From the NCBI RefSeq assembly GCF_013778305.1, contig NZ_JACEIC010000001.1, positions 744,001 to 808,000 of the forward strand: DNA of 64,000 nt, in the 5' to 3' direction. Position numbers and translations under genes: made by a program. Source of the stretch: Nocardioides agri. GTDB taxonomy: Bacteria > Actinomycetota > Actinomycetes > Propionibacteriales > Nocardioidaceae. The stretch's first letter is position 1, and the number at the start of each line of letters is the position of its first letter. The notes beneath the pieces are model-generated. The model saw only the letters and a list, made by a program, of their open reading frames with translations, had not been told where the DNA came from and made no database searches. Shown piece by piece: positions 14,301 through 24,925 of this stretch.

Positions 14301-15086
14301 TCAGCCGCCCATCAGCGCGGCCAGCTCGCGGAACCGCCGCGTCTGGGCCTCGCGCTCCAGGCGGCGCTGCTCGTCGAGGCTGCGGTCGGCAGTCCCTTGC
14401 AGCAGCGCCTTGGTCTCGGTCACCGCGCCCGCGAGCGGGGCGGTCAGGGCGGTGACGAGCTGCGCCACGGCCTCGTCCAGCTCGGCGGCCGGCACGACGG
14501 TGTGCGCGAGGCCGATCCTCTCGGCCTCCTCGGCGCCCACCATCCGCGCCGTCGCGCAGATCTCCAACGCCCTGGCGTACCCAACGCTCTCGACGAGCGG
14601 CTTTGTTCCCGTCAGGTCGGGCACCAGGCCGAGCGCGGCCTCCTTCATGCACAGCTGCGCGTCGTCGGCGAGCACGCGGAGGTCGCAGGAGAGGGCCAGC
14701 TGGAAGCCGGCGCCGATCGCGTAGCCCTGCACCACCGCGATCGAGACGAAGCGGGGGTCGCGCAGGAACGTGAAGCCCTGCTGGAACTCGTCGATCCGCG
14801 CCGACATCTCCTCGTCGGAGAGGCCGAGCAGCGAGAGCACCGACTCCGGGCCGGCGTTGGCCGGGTCCAGCATCGCCCGGTCGAGGCCGGCGGAGAACGA
14901 GTGCCCGGAGCCCTTGACCACCACGACGCGGACGTCGTCAGGGATCTCCCGCCCGAGCTCGGCGAGCGCCAGCCACATCGTCGGCGTCTGCGCGTTGCGC
15001 ACGTCGGGCCGGTGCAGGGTGATCGTCGCGACGGGGCCGGCTACGTCGTACCTCAGCCCGGCGGCTGCGAGGGTCTCGGGATCCAT
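14301..15086 (-). CDS. enoyl-CoA hydratase/isomerase family protein
   Basis: A 261-residue crotonase-fold protein acting on acyl-CoA thioesters. The oxyanion-hole segments are SGHSFSAGLD and VQGYAIGAGFQLALSCDLR. Glutamates at the two catalytic positions of hydratases are present (KEAALGLVPD and RALEICATA), so hydratase activity is plausible. Between them the usual glycine-rich LGLVPGGGG reads LGLVPDLTG. The start is ATG at 15086, favoured by TATCGT 7 nt upstream; an in-frame GTG at 15095 overlaps that hexamer. The ABC exporter follows 15 bp downstream, so the two may be cotranscribed. Pathway unknown. Confidence 0.88.
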   Translation of the reverse strand: MDPETLAAAGLRYDVAGPVATITLHRPDVRNAQTPTMWLALAELGREIPDDVRVVVVKGSGHSFSAGLDRAMLDPANAGPESVLSLLGLSDEEMSARIDEFQQGFTFLRDPRFVSIAVVQGYAIGAGFQLALSCDLRVLADDAQLCMKEAALGLVPDLTGTKPLVESVGYARALEICATARMVGAEEAERIGLAHTVVPAAELDEAVAQLVTALTAPLAGAVTETKALLQGTADRSLDEQRRLEREAQTRRFRELAALMGG

Positions 15087-15093
15087 GGGGCGC

Positions 15094-15099
15094 ACGATA
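15094..15099 (-). promoter_or_regulatory. -10 hexamer, leaderless promoter of the crotonase gene
   Basis: The minus strand reads TATCGT, 7 nt, then ATG at 15086. It decides the start of the gene. Confidence 0.5.
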
Positions 15100-15107
15100 A
15101 CGGTGGG

Positions 15108-15767
15108 TCAGGCGAAGGCCGGCAGCCGGTCGACGGTCGCGCCGAGACCCTCGGGAGCCGGTCGCCGGCCCGTGCCGACGAGCGCCACGTCCTCGGCGGT
15201 CCAGTCCTCGGGGAAGGCGCCCGCGAGGGCCTCCACGGTCGCGCGGGTGAGGTCGAGCGCGCCGGCCGGGACCGGCTCGTCGGCGAGGAGGTCGAGGTGG
15301 TGGACGGCGTCCTCCACCGCCCAGACGGCGAGGTAGTCGCCGGCCGTGAACACCTGCTGCTGCCAGAAGTGGTGGACCTCGGTCATCCCGGCGGCGCCGC
15401 GCAGCACCATGCCGGCGACGTCGCGAAGCTCCTCACACGCCAGCGCCGGGCGTCGGTAGGCGGCGGTCCGGCGCCGCTGCACCATCAGGACGTCCACCGG
15501 GTCGGCGCCGGCGTACTCCTCTGCGAACGACGTCCAGTAGGACGCCGCGTCCACGGTCGGCTCGTCGTCGACGACCGACACCATCCCGCCGAGCATCTCG
15601 TGCCAGCCGCTGATCGTGTGCACGACCACGTCGAGACGCGTCCAGCCGTGGCACCGGGACGCCCCGAGCAGGGCGTGCTCGTCGAACCCGTCGACGGCGC
15701 GCAGGAACGCCTCGACCGACTCGGAGAACGCCCGCCGCCCGACCTCCAGCTCCACCACAAGGCTCAT
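15108..15767 (-). CDS. maleylpyruvate isomerase/DinB-type mycothiol-dependent protein
   Basis: A 219-residue four-helix-bundle protein of the mycothiol-dependent maleylpyruvate isomerase N-terminal (MDMPI_N/DinB_2) family. The metal-binding histidine pattern is visible: H49 in VVVHTISGWHEM, and later histidines in TEVHHFW and VEDAVHHLDLL. Proteins of this family use a divalent metal and often mycothiol in thiol-transfer or isomerisation reactions in actinobacteria. The substrate here is unknown. The start is ATG at 15767, 6 nt after TAAGGT. It lies downstream of the ABC-F gene but probably has its own promoter. Confidence 0.82.
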   Translation of the reverse strand: MSLVVELEVGRRAFSESVEAFLRAVDGFDEHALLGASRCHGWTRLDVVVHTISGWHEMLGGMVSVVDDEPTVDAASYWTSFAEEYAGADPVDVLMVQRRRTAAYRRPALACEELRDVAGMVLRGAAGMTEVHHFWQQQVFTAGDYLAVWAVEDAVHHLDLLADEPVPAGALDLTRATVEALAGAFPEDWTAEDVALVGTGRRPAPEGLGATVDRLPAFA

Positions 15768-15773
15768 GGACCG

Positions 15774-15779
15774 ACCTTA
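15774..15779 (-). promoter_or_regulatory. -10 hexamer, leaderless promoter of the MDMPI-type gene
   Basis: The minus strand reads TAAGGT, 6 nt, then ATG at 15767. Confidence 0.55.
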
Positions 15780-15800
15780 GGCGCCGGCAGGGACAGTCGG

Positions 15801-17399
<1,599 letters not shown>

Positions 17400-17408
17400 G
17401 AGGGGTTC

Positions 17409-17414
17409 AGTCTA
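17409..17414 (-). promoter_or_regulatory. possible -10 hexamer of the ABC-F gene
   Basis: The minus strand reads TAGACT, 9 nt, then ATG at 17399. Confidence 0.45.
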
Positions 17415-17481
17415 GATGTGGGTACGTTCCTGGCTGACATCGGCGACCGGCACGTGGGCCGGATCTGGGAAGAGGGCGGGC

Positions 17482-18405
17482 ATGCGGTTCAACCCCAAGG
17501 CACGGCTGGACACCGGGCGCACCTCCGACGCCGGTCGCACGGCGGGCGGGGGCGGTGGCGGCGGCATCCCGATCCCCGGCGGCCTGGCCGGCGGCGGCAT
17601 CGGCGGCCTGATCGTCACCGCGATCATCGTGGCCGCCTTCATGTTCCTCGGCGGCGGGGGCGGGTCCCCGCTCTCTGCCTACGACACCGGACGGATGGCC
17701 GACACCGACCGCTACGCCGACTGCGAGACCGGTGAGGACGCCAACAAGTCGGCCGACTGCGCCCGCGTGGCGGTCGAGAACTCGCTCTACGACTACTGGT
17801 CCGAGACGCTGCCGGCGCAGTCCGACGCGTCGTTCTCGCCGGAGAAGGAGCTGCGGACCTTCGGCGGCGGCATCTCGACGGGCTGCGGGTCCGCCTCCGC
17901 GGCCGTCGGCCCCTTCTACTGCCCCGTCGACGAGTCGATCTACCTCGACACCACCTTCTTCTCCGACGTGCTCGACCAGCAGCTCGGCGGGCCGACCGGG
18001 GCGTTCGTCGAGCCCTACGTGCTCGCGCACGAGTACGGCCACCACGTCCAGCACCTCCTCGGCACCGACGAGCAGGTGAAGTCGCGGGAGGGCGCCGGCA
18101 GCGACGCCGTACGGCTGGAGCTGCAGGCCGACTGCTACGCCGGGATGTGGGCCGGCTCGGCCACCGACACCGAGGACGCCAACGGCGCCGTGCTGATCTC
18201 CGACCTCACCCGCACCGACGTCCAGGAGGCCATCGCAGCGGCCACCGCCGTCGGCGACGACCGGATCCAGGAGGCCTCCGGAGGCGAGGTCGATCCCGAC
18301 TCCTGGACCCACGGCTCGGCCCAGCAGCGCGTGGACTGGTTCGTGACCGGGTTCGAGCAGGGCACGCTCGAGGCCTGCGACACGTTCGCCCCCGGGGCCC
18401 TCTGA
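17482..18405 (+). CDS. neutral zinc metallopeptidase (YpfJ family), membrane-anchored
   Basis: A 307-residue protein of the putative neutral zinc metallopeptidase family (zincin fold). The N-terminus is a basic, glycine-rich cytoplasmic tail, then one membrane helix at about residues 40-57 (GGLIVTAIIVAAFMFLG), then an external catalytic domain. The zinc-binding HEYGHH (HExxH) lies near residue 183, with an E-containing LELQADCYAGMWA 35 residues later, the expected third ligand region. Four cysteines suggest disulfides. The start is ATG at 17482 after AGAGGGCGGG. It is divergent from the ABC-F gene and convergent with the kinase gene. The protein substrate is unknown. Confidence 0.88.
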   Translation: MRFNPKARLDTGRTSDAGRTAGGGGGGGIPIPGGLAGGGIGGLIVTAIIVAAFMFLGGGGGSPLSAYDTGRMADTDRYADCETGEDANKSADCARVAVENSLYDYWSETLPAQSDASFSPEKELRTFGGGISTGCGSASAAVGPFYCPVDESIYLDTTFFSDVLDQQLGGPTGAFVEPYVLAHEYGHHVQHLLGTDEQVKSREGAGSDAVRLELQADCYAGMWAGSATDTEDANGAVLISDLTRTDVQEAIAAATAVGDDRIQEASGGEVDPDSWTHGSAQQRVDWFVTGFEQGTLEACDTFAPGAL

Positions 18406-18411
18406 GCGGGG

Positions 18412-19320
18412 TCAGCCCTTGACGAGGGCCTCGATGTGGGTGAACTGCCGCTGCAGGGCGCGCAGGTGCGGGGCGACGGCGGGGTGGCGGAACTTGCCTG
18501 CGAGGGCGCCGTCGCCGCGAGCTGCGCGGGCCAGCGCCCACTCCGCCCGGTTGAGCACCGTGTAGACCGCGGTCACCCGCGCGCCGAGCGTCACCTCGTC
18601 GCGGGTCGCGAGCCCGTCGGGCAGCCCGAGCAGGTAGGCGTCGACGAGCGGCTCGAGCTCCTCGCGCGCACTGAGCGCGAAGTAGCCGAGGTCGGCACCG
18701 ACCGGTCCGGTGCCGAGCGTCGCCCAGTCGATCGCGACCACGTCGTCGCCGGACCGCCCGAGCAGGTTCGCGGGTACGGCGTCGCCGTGCTGCGGCACCT
18801 GCACCAGCGCGTCGACAGCGGCCAGGATCTCCTCGCGACGCGTCCAGAGGTGGTCGGCGACGTCGGCGACCGTGGTGCGCGCCAGGGTCTGCCAGCCACC
18901 GTGCCGCTCGACCCGGGCGAGCCGGTCGCGGAGCTGGTTGCGGGCCAGCCACGGGGCCGCGGCCAGGTGGGCACCGGCGAAGCGGCCGAGGGCGTGGGCG
19001 CAGAAGAGCCCGCTGTTGGCGGCGTCCTCGACCCACTCCTGGGTGATCGTGATGCCGTCTTCGTCCTCCTCGACGGCGCCGAGCAGCGGGCTGCGGAGGC
19101 CCGGCGTCTCGACCGCCGTGCCCACCGCCAGCACGTCGGCGGCCCGCCGCCAGTAGGCGAAGTGACGGGCGTTGGAGAGCTCGGCCGGGTCCCCGGGCAC
19201 GGGCGCGGCGATCCGCTTCACGACGACCGGCTGCCCGTCGAGGACGGTGCGCCACACGCCAACGGTGGAGGCTCCCCCGCCGCCGGGCAGGGCGTGCCAC
19301 CCCGGATCGGGCTGCCACAT
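18412..19320 (-). CDS. phosphotransferase of the aminoglycoside phosphotransferase (APH) fold
   Basis: A 302-residue small-molecule kinase of the APH/choline-kinase fold. The Brenner motif is HGDAVPANLL near residue 180, supplying the catalytic aspartate and asparagine, followed by the metal-binding aspartate in IDWATLGTGP. The N-lobe lysine is in VVVKRIAAP. The start is ATG at 19320, supported by TAGCGT 7 nt upstream; the longer frame overlaps the permease gene. Members phosphorylate antibiotics, sugars or amino alcohols. Here the neighbouring drug-type ABC exporter hints at detoxification, which is only context. Confidence 0.82.
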   Translation of the reverse strand: MWQPDPGWHALPGGGGASTVGVWRTVLDGQPVVVKRIAAPVPGDPAELSNARHFAYWRRAADVLAVGTAVETPGLRSPLLGAVEEDEDGITITQEWVEDAANSGLFCAHALGRFAGAHLAAAPWLARNQLRDRLARVERHGGWQTLARTTVADVADHLWTRREEILAAVDALVQVPQHGDAVPANLLGRSGDDVVAIDWATLGTGPVGADLGYFALSAREELEPLVDAYLLGLPDGLATRDEVTLGARVTAVYTVLNRAEWALARAARGDGALAGKFRHPAVAPHLRALQRQFTHIEALVKG

Positions 19321-19327
19321 GACTCGC

Positions 19328-19333
19328 ACGCTA
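19328..19333 (-). promoter_or_regulatory. possible -10 hexamer of the APH-like gene
   Basis: The minus strand reads TAGCGT, 7 nt, then ATG at 19320. The TAG is also the stop codon of the upstream permease gene, so it may be coincidental. Confidence 0.4.
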
Positions 19334-20902
19334 GTGCACGTCGCGCCGCCGGAAGGCGAGCTGGCCCGCGACACTCAGGAGGGCGGCCACGGCGGCGACG
19401 CCGAGGACGGCCGCCCAGTCGACGCTCTGCGCCGGCACGAGCGCGAGGTGCTCGAACGGCGAGAGGTCCTGGATCCACTGCGGGATCGACAGCAGGTCGC
19501 CGAAGAGCATGACGACGGACGCGAGCACCAGCGGGAGCCAGGCGGCCGCCATGGCACGCGGTGAGACGCCGTAGAGCAGCCTGGCCACTCCGCTCAGCAC
19601 CAGGACGGCGGGAGCGTACTGGAGGAGTGGCACCGACAGGTCCCAGAACTCGTCCGACGTCCCCGTGACGAGGGAGAACGCGAGCCCGAGACCGACACCG
19701 GCGCCGAGCAGTGCGAGGGCGGTCCCCGCCACCGTGATCGCGACGTGCGCGGCCAGCCACCGCGAGCGCGGCACCGCCGTCGCCAGCACGACCTCGAGCC
19801 GACCCTCGTCCTCCTCGCTTCTCGGTCGCAGGGTGGACGAGATGGCGAACCCGCACACGATGAGCGCGAGCATGACCATCGAGGTGGCGTAGAACCCCTG
19901 CACGATGTCGTCGCCGCCCTGGAGGAACATCTCCTGCGACGCCTCGGAGTCCCCGATCAGGTCCTGGACGTCGCGGCCCATCGAGCCGTAGACGGCTCCG
20001 AGGACGAACATGCCCGCGGTCCAGCTCACCAGCGGCGCCCGTTGCAGCCGCCAGGCGAGCCCGAGCCCGCCGGTCAGCGAGGCGGGCGCACGTGCTGGTC
20101 CGGGGCGGGCGCCGAAGACGCCGGCGCCGTAGTCACGCCGGTCGAAGAGCCATCGTGCGACCAGGACGACGACCAGGGTCCCGACGAGCAGGAGCAGCGC
20201 AGGCCACCAGCGCAGGCCCGAGAACGGATGCATCGCCTGGTACCAGCCGATCGGCGACAGCCAGCTGGCGACACCGTTGCCCACGTCGCCCAGGGCGCGC
20301 AGCACGTAGGAGGCCGCGATCACGACGCCGGCCAGTCCGTACGCCGCCCGCGTACTCGCCACCAGCTGCGCCGCGACCAGCGCCGTCCCGGTGAAGAACC
20401 AGCCGCAGAGGGTCAGGCCGACGCCGGTCGCGACCGAGTCCGCGGACGCCAGGCCGTAGAGCACGAGGCTCCCGGCGACCAGCACGCCGAGCAGGACGTT
20501 GGCGAGCAGGGCGTTCAGCAGCGCCGCTGTCGTCGGCGCCAGCCGCCCCACCGCTGTCGCTCGCAGCAGCTCGTCGCGCCCGGCCTCCTCCTCGGCGCGG
20601 GTGTGCCGCCCGATCAGGAACATGCTCATCAGCCCGGCCACGATCGCGCCGAAGGCGGACGCCTGCCAGAAGACCTGGCCTCCGGTCGTGTTCAGGGCGC
20701 GCGCCGGACCGGCCATCGCGATGAAGGCGGCGTTGCTCTCCATGCTGGCCGCCGCGCGGTCGAACTCCGCCTGGGTCGCGTAGAGGTCGTCCACGCTCAC
20801 TGCCTGGCTGACGTAGAGCAGCATCGTGCCCAGTCCCCACCACAGCAGCATCCAGCGGTCTCGGCGCAGGAACAGCCGCAGGAAGGCCGGCCAGCCGGTC
20901 AC
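19331..20902 (-). CDS. ABC-2 type permease, polyketide/tetronasin-type exporter subunit
   Basis: A 523-residue membrane protein with about twelve hydrophobic helices arranged as two repeats of six, typical of the double-length permeases that pair with a single ATPase to export polyketides such as tetronasin. Each half has an external loop after its first helix ([16 protein letters not shown] and [16 protein letters not shown]) and a cytoplasmic TRAEEE or PRSEEDEGR segment followed by LL-x-TAV(G/P)R, confirming internal duplication. It overlaps the ATPase gene by 4 bp. No biosynthetic cluster is adjacent, so resistance or lipid export are both possible. Confidence 0.88.
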   Translation of the reverse strand: MTGWPAFLRLFLRRDRWMLLWWGLGTMLLYVSQAVSVDDLYATQAEFDRAAASMESNAAFIAMAGPARALNTTGGQVFWQASAFGAIVAGLMSMFLIGRHTRAEEEAGRDELLRATAVGRLAPTTAALLNALLANVLLGVLVAGSLVLYGLASADSVATGVGLTLCGWFFTGTALVAAQLVASTRAAYGLAGVVIAASYVLRALGDVGNGVASWLSPIGWYQAMHPFSGLRWWPALLLLVGTLVVVLVARWLFDRRDYGAGVFGARPGPARAPASLTGGLGLAWRLQRAPLVSWTAGMFVLGAVYGSMGRDVQDLIGDSEASQEMFLQGGDDIVQGFYATSMVMLALIVCGFAISSTLRPRSEEDEGRLEVVLATAVPRSRWLAAHVAITVAGTALALLGAGVGLGLAFSLVTGTSDEFWDLSVPLLQYAPAVLVLSGVARLLYGVSPRAMAAAWLPLVLASVVMLFGDLLSIPQWIQDLSPFEHLALVPAQSVDWAAVLGVAAVAALLSVAGQLAFRRRDVH

Positions 20903-21804
20903 CCGGCGTCCTCGACGCGGTCGCCGTAGTGCCGCAGGAACAGCTCCTCGAGCGTGGGCGGCTGGCAGGTCAGGGTCCGGACCCCGCTGCTCGCGAGGAC
21001 CGCGAGCACCGGATCGAGCCGCGCGGTGTCGACCTGGAAACGTACGCGGCTCCCCTCCACCACCAGGTCGTGGACACCGGGAACGTCGCGCAAGCCGTCG
21101 GCGGGCCTGCCGAGCTCGGCGCTGACCGACGTGCGGGTCAGGTGTCGCAGCTCGGCAAGCGTGCCGCTCTCCACGACCTTCCCGGCCCGGATGATGCTCA
21201 CCCGGTCACCGAGCTGCTCGACCTCGGCGAGGATGTGACTGCTCAGCAGGACCGCGTGGCCCCGGTCGCGGAACGCGTCGACGTACCGCCGGAAGACCGA
21301 CTCCATCAGCGGGTCCAGCCCGGACGTCGGCTCGTCGAGGACCAGCAGGTCGACGTCGGAGCACAGCGCGGCGACGAGCGCCACCTTCTGCCGGTTGCCC
21401 TTCGAGTACGCGCGGCCCTTCTTGGTCGGGTCGAGCTCGAAGGCCTCGACCAGCTCCCGGCGCCGCGACTCGTCCAGCCCGCCGCGCAGCCGGCCCAAGA
21501 GGTCGATGACCTCGCCGCCGGTCAGGTTCGGCCAGAGGTTGACGTCGCCCGGGACGTAGGCGAGCCGCCGGTGCAGCTCGGCCGCCTGGCTCCACGGGTC
21601 CCCGCCGAAGAGGCGCACCTCGCCGCCGTCGGCCCGGAGCAGCCCCAGCAGCACCCGGATGGTCGTGGACTTGCCCGCGCCGTTGGGGCCGAGGAAGCCG
21701 TGCACCTCTCCCGGTCCGACGTCGAGATCGAGCCCGTCGAGCGCCCGGAGGCGGCCGAAGCTCTTCACGAGTCCGCGGATGTCGATGACGCGCTCACCGG
21801 TCAC
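20899..21804 (-). CDS. ABC transporter ATPase of the drug-type exporter
   Basis: A 301-residue ATPase with Walker [10 protein letters not shown], Walker [13 protein letters not shown] and the signature region YSKGNRQK, a degenerate form of LSGGQ common in the DrrA/tetronasin class. A C-terminal domain of about 80 residues follows ([18 protein letters not shown]). The start is GTG at 21804, 6 nt after TACCGT; the very long open frame continuing to 23373 is only antisense to the transporter gene. The GTGA overlap with the permease gene indicates translational coupling, so the two form one exporter. Confidence 0.9.
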   Translation of the reverse strand: MTGERVIDIRGLVKSFGRLRALDGLDLDVGPGEVHGFLGPNGAGKSTTIRVLLGLLRADGGEVRLFGGDPWSQAAELHRRLAYVPGDVNLWPNLTGGEVIDLLGRLRGGLDESRRRELVEAFELDPTKKGRAYSKGNRQKVALVAALCSDVDLLVLDEPTSGLDPLMESVFRRYVDAFRDRGHAVLLSSHILAEVEQLGDRVSIIRAGKVVESGTLAELRHLTRTSVSAELGRPADGLRDVPGVHDLVVEGSRVRFQVDTARLDPVLAVLASSGVRTLTCQPPTLEELFLRHYGDRVEDAG

Positions 21805-21810
21805 GGACCG

Positions 21811-21816
21811 ACGGTA
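21811..21816 (-). promoter_or_regulatory. -10 hexamer, leaderless promoter of the ABC exporter pair
   Basis: The minus strand reads TACCGT, 6 nt, then GTG at 21804. Confidence 0.55.
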
Positions 21817-21844
21817 GCGCCGGGGGGCGGTGTCGGACCCAGGA

Positions 21845-21935
21845 CTTAAGTAGATAATGTTGCTCGACATACGGAATGTACGGGTATTTGGGCCCGTTCT
21901 AGGGCAGAGTCCCGGCTCGGGACATCTGGGAGGGA
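21845..21935 (+). promoter_or_regulatory. AT-richer promoter/leader region of the 21946 transporter
   Basis: This is one of the few AT-rich patches of the window. A possible promoter is TTGCTC at 21860-21865 with GTATTT or TATTTG about 18-19 bp downstream. A small hairpin GTCCCG/CGGGAC (21909-21923) precedes the ribosome-binding GGGAGGGA. So this gene, unlike many neighbours, has a leader of tens of nucleotides. Confidence 0.35.
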
Positions 21936-21945
21936 GCACGCACAC

Positions 21946-23391
21946 GTGAACACGTGGGACTTGGCAGCACTGGCGGTGACGCTCGGGCTGTTCGCCGGGC
22001 TGATGGAGCTGTCCAGGCGACGGGTCAACTTCAGCCTCCTGACGTTCATCGGGCTCTTCCTCGGGGTCGGCGTCGGATACGTCTTCCGCGACCACGTCCG
22101 GTACATCGACCCGATCGGCCAGGCCTACGTCAAGCTGCTGATGGCAGTGGTGGCGCCCCTGGTGATCGTCTCGATCCTGTCGAGCATCACGTCGCTCGGC
22201 TCGACCAGCCAGCTCCGCACCATCGGCGGGCGCTCGGTCTTCTGGCTCCTGATGCTGAACTTCATCGCCATCCTGCTGACGCTCGGCCTCTCGCTGGCGC
22301 TGAAGGTGGGCGACGGCGCGGACCTCGCGACCCAGGGCGTGCCGACCGAGACGCTCGACGAGTTCAAGGAGTCGTTCACCCAGGTGTTCCTGGGCTTCTT
22401 CCCCTCCAACATCGTCGAGGACATCTCCGAGAACAACGTCATCCCGATCATCGTCGCCTCGGTCGCGATCGCCGTCGCGCTGACCCTCGTCGGCGAGCGG
22501 AGGCCCGAGGCGGTCGCCCCGGTCAAGGCGCTGATCGACGGCGGCCGGGAGATCATCTTCAAGGTCGTCGGTTTCGTCATCAAGCTCACGCCGTACGCCG
22601 TGCTCGCGCTCACCGCGAGCGCCGCGTCGAAGACCGCGCTCGACGCCGACACGCTGCGCCCCCTGCTGGCGCTCACGGTCGTGGGCTACCTCGCCTGCTT
22701 CGCCGACACCTACCTCGTCAACTCGGTGGTGCTCCGGGTGTGGGCCGACGTGCGGCCGGTGACGTTCTTCCGCAAGATCTTCCCGGCCCAGCTCACCGCG
22801 TTCACGACGCAGAGCAGCGCCGGGACGCTGCCCGTCACGACCGGCCTGCTGACCCGCAAGATCGGGGTGCCCGCCGACATCGCCGGCTTCACGGCGCCGC
22901 TGGGCACGACGATCGGCATGCCGGGCTGCGCCGGCGTCTGGCCGATCCTGCTCGCGGTCTACACCGTCAACGGGCTCGGCCTGTCCTACGGGCTCGCCGA
23001 CTACGCCGTGCTCGTGCTGCTCGCGCTCGTCGTCTCCCTCGGCACGGCCGGAGTGCCCGGCACCGCGACCGTCACCGCGACGACCGTCTTCGCCGCCGCG
23101 GGGCTGCCCCTCGAGGTCATCATCCTGACGCTGCCGATCAGCGCCCTGGTCGACATGGCTCGGACGATGACCAACGTGACCGCTGCCGCGGTGGCCTCGA
23201 CCGTCGTCGCCCGCGGCGAAGGTCGCCTGGACGACGCCGTGTTCGACGCGCCCGACGAGGAGACGGCGGTGGCCGCCGCGCCACCGCCACCAGCAGACCG
23301 ACCGTCCCTGGACGACTTCCCCGCAGACCTGATCGGCGTCTGCGAGATCCCCGACCGCACGCTCGTCACCCACTCAACGGAGGCCCGATGA
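21946..23391 (+). CDS. DAACS (glutamate transporter fold) family transporter with altered cation sites
   Basis: A 481-residue membrane transporter of the dicarboxylate/amino acid:cation symporter family. The first re-entrant loop signature is QSSAGTLP at 289-296. In helix 8, D403, R406, T407 and N410 match substrate-binding residues D394, R397, T398 and N401 of archaeal GltPh. But the helix 7 NMDGT motif reads GMPGC (324-328), and the helix 8 aspartate equivalent to D405 is A414, so residues that bind sodium in GltPh are missing. A C-terminal extension of about 60 residues is cytoplasmic. Its stop overlaps the next gene (ATGA). Substrate and coupling ion are open; alternatives include cystine or another amino acid. 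Confidence 0.85.
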   Translation: MNTWDLAALAVTLGLFAGLMELSRRRVNFSLLTFIGLFLGVGVGYVFRDHVRYIDPIGQAYVKLLMAVVAPLVIVSILSSITSLGSTSQLRTIGGRSVFWLLMLNFIAILLTLGLSLALKVGDGADLATQGVPTETLDEFKESFTQVFLGFFPSNIVEDISENNVIPIIVASVAIAVALTLVGERRPEAVAPVKALIDGGREIIFKVVGFVIKLTPYAVLALTASAASKTALDADTLRPLLALTVVGYLACFADTYLVNSVVLRVWADVRPVTFFRKIFPAQLTAFTTQSSAGTLPVTTGLLTRKIGVPADIAGFTAPLGTTIGMPGCAGVWPILLAVYTVNGLGLSYGLADYAVLVLLALVVSLGTAGVPGTATVTATTVFAAAGLPLEVIILTLPISALVDMARTMTNVTAAAVASTVVARGEGRLDDAVFDAPDEETAVAAAPPPPADRPSLDDFPADLIGVCEIPDRTLVTHSTEAR

Positions 23392-24800
23392 CCACCCGCA
23401 CCTCACTCCTGCGCCAGCCACGGTGGCTGCTGGGCGCACTGGTGCTCGTTCCCGTCCTGCTGCTCGCGCTGCAGGGCCTGACCTTCCAGGCCAGCGCGGC
23501 CGACCTGGACTGGGTGGACGGCGGCGACGACCAGCTCTGCCTCCAGGACGACACCGGCGCCGCCCTCTCGCACCCCGAGATCGAGCAGTGCTCCCCCATC
23601 ATCGGGTGCGAGACCGGCGAGACCAACGGGCGCGCCTGGATCCGCTTCCCCACGCGCAACGGCGTGTGGCAGCCGAAGGGTGAGTTCGCGAACTACCTGG
23701 TGCTCTACGGCGACGAGCAGCCGCCCTCGGCGACGCCCACACCCACTCCGACGCCCACAGCGGCAGCGACGCCCACCGCGTCGCCGACGTCCGGCTCCTC
23801 GACACCCAGCACGCCCGGCACGTCGAACCCGACGAACCCGACGAACCCGGCCAAGCCGAACCCGGGCACCAAGCCGACCAAGGCCCCCGGCGGCAAGCCG
23901 AGCGTCCAGCCCAGCAGCTCCCCGACCCCCGGCGTCTCCACGCCGCCGGTCGCGAGCGACGCCGACGACCTCGGCCTCACCGACGACGAGGAGGTCGCCG
24001 AGGGCGCACCGACCGCACCGGCCGCGCCGACGATCGCCGTCGACGGCAAGGACGTCACCGTCACCTGGACCCCGACCGCCGACGCCGAGCTCGAGGGAGT
24101 GACCGGCTACGTGCTGCGGTTCAGCGGCACCGACCCCATCACGACCGACGCGGCCACGACGTCGCACACCTTCGCCGGGCTCGCAGACGGCAACTACCGC
24201 GCCGCCGTACGCGCGGTGAACGAGGCGGGCGAGTCCCCCTCCTCGCCGCCGTCGGACATCGCGACCGTGGGCGCCCCGATCACCGAGGTGCTGGGCACGC
24301 TGACCGTCGAGGGCGACCTGGCCCCCGGCGCCACCGTCACGCTGACCGGCGCGGGGTACGCACCGAACGTGCCCGAGCTCGTGCTCGAGCTGCACTCGAC
24401 GCCGGTCCAGATCGGCGCCGTCGCCACCGACCAGACGGGCGGCTTCGCCACCACGGTCACCCTCCCGGCCGACGTCGAGCCCGGCGAGCACCACGTCGTC
24501 GTGCTCTACGACGGCGCCGAGATCACCAGCACGCCGGTCCAGCTGGTCGCCGCCGCGGGCGGCGACGTCGCCACGACCGACGCGGCGGCCGCGACTCCGG
24601 CCGAGACCGTGCCTCCGCAGGCCGGCGTCCTCATCCTCGGCGTGCTGGCGGGCCTCGGCCTCCTGGCCCTGGGCTGGCACCTGGTCTCCGGGCGTCGGCG
24701 CCGTCCGGTCCGCGGCCGCGCCGCGGTGCCGGCCACCACTGCTCCACTCACCCGCGGCCTCTCGGGCTCGACCACGGAGGTGATCGGCAGCTCCCGATGA
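23388..24800 (+). CDS. membrane-anchored FN3 stalk protein coupled to the transporter
   Basis: A 470-residue single-pass surface protein. A signal sequence spans about residues 11-37. A small domain of about 70 residues contains three cysteines (C51, C68, C74). A Pro/Thr/Ser-rich stalk of about 100 residues follows, then a fibronectin type III domain at about 216-305 (ending NEAGESPSSPPSDIATV) and an Ig-like beta domain at about 310-395. A C-terminal membrane helix (about 410-432) ends in RRRR and a 31-residue cytoplasmic tail. There is no LPXTG motif, so it is a type I membrane protein. The ATG overlaps the transporter stop, implying stoichiometric production and a likely physical partner. 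I do not recognise a named family. Confidence 0.78.
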   Translation: MTTRTSLLRQPRWLLGALVLVPVLLLALQGLTFQASAADLDWVDGGDDQLCLQDDTGAALSHPEIEQCSPIIGCETGETNGRAWIRFPTRNGVWQPKGEFANYLVLYGDEQPPSATPTPTPTPTAAATPTASPTSGSSTPSTPGTSNPTNPTNPAKPNPGTKPTKAPGGKPSVQPSSSPTPGVSTPPVASDADDLGLTDDEEVAEGAPTAPAAPTIAVDGKDVTVTWTPTADAELEGVTGYVLRFSGTDPITTDAATTSHTFAGLADGNYRAAVRAVNEAGESPSSPPSDIATVGAPITEVLGTLTVEGDLAPGATVTLTGAGYAPNVPELVLELHSTPVQIGAVATDQTGGFATTVTLPADVEPGEHHVVVLYDGAEITSTPVQLVAAAGGDVATTDAAAATPAETVPPQAGVLILGVLAGLGLLALGWHLVSGRRRRPVRGRAAVPATTAPLTRGLSGSTTEVIGSSR

Positions 24801-24856
24801 CCACCTGACGAGAGGTGGCTGGATTGCCTGACCTTGGACCGCCCGGCAATCCAGCC
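24801..24856 (+). terminator. double hairpin after the FN3 protein gene
   Basis: CCACCT/AGGTGG (24801-24818) is followed, sharing two bases, by a perfect 12-bp stem (GGCTGGATTGCC at 24817-24828, complement at 24845-24856) with a 16-nt loop. It may terminate the transporter-FN3 transcript or be part of a structured leader of the next gene. Confidence 0.5.
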
Positions 24857-24889
24857 CGCCGAAGCCCCCTTCAACAGCAAGGCATCCGG

Positions 24890-24910
24890 CCTGCCCATGG
24901 TGGCAGGAGA
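24890..24910 (+). promoter_or_regulatory. hairpin touching the ribosome-binding site of the 24926 gene
   Basis: CCTGCC (24890-24895) pairs with GGCAGG (24902-24907), which overlaps the purine-rich AGGAGA (24905-24910) about 15 nt before the GTG start. This could modulate translation. No known riboswitch family could be assigned by eye. Confidence 0.35.
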
Positions 24911-24925
24911 AAGTGAAGAACGCCC

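Noticed and set aside
21805..23373. Upstream extension of the ABC ATPase frame
   Set aside because: Antisense to the DAACS transporter; the ATPase domain starts at the GTG at 21804, which has its own promoter hexamer.
23388..24800. LPXTG sortase anchor on the FN3 protein
   Set aside because: No LPxTG-like motif before the C-terminal helix, and a 31-residue tail follows the basic stop; it is a plain membrane anchor.
24860..24910. Cyclic di-GMP or other known riboswitch before the 24926 gene
   Set aside because: Only short fragments resemble a core sequence; the conserved paired helices of a known class could not be laid out by eye.
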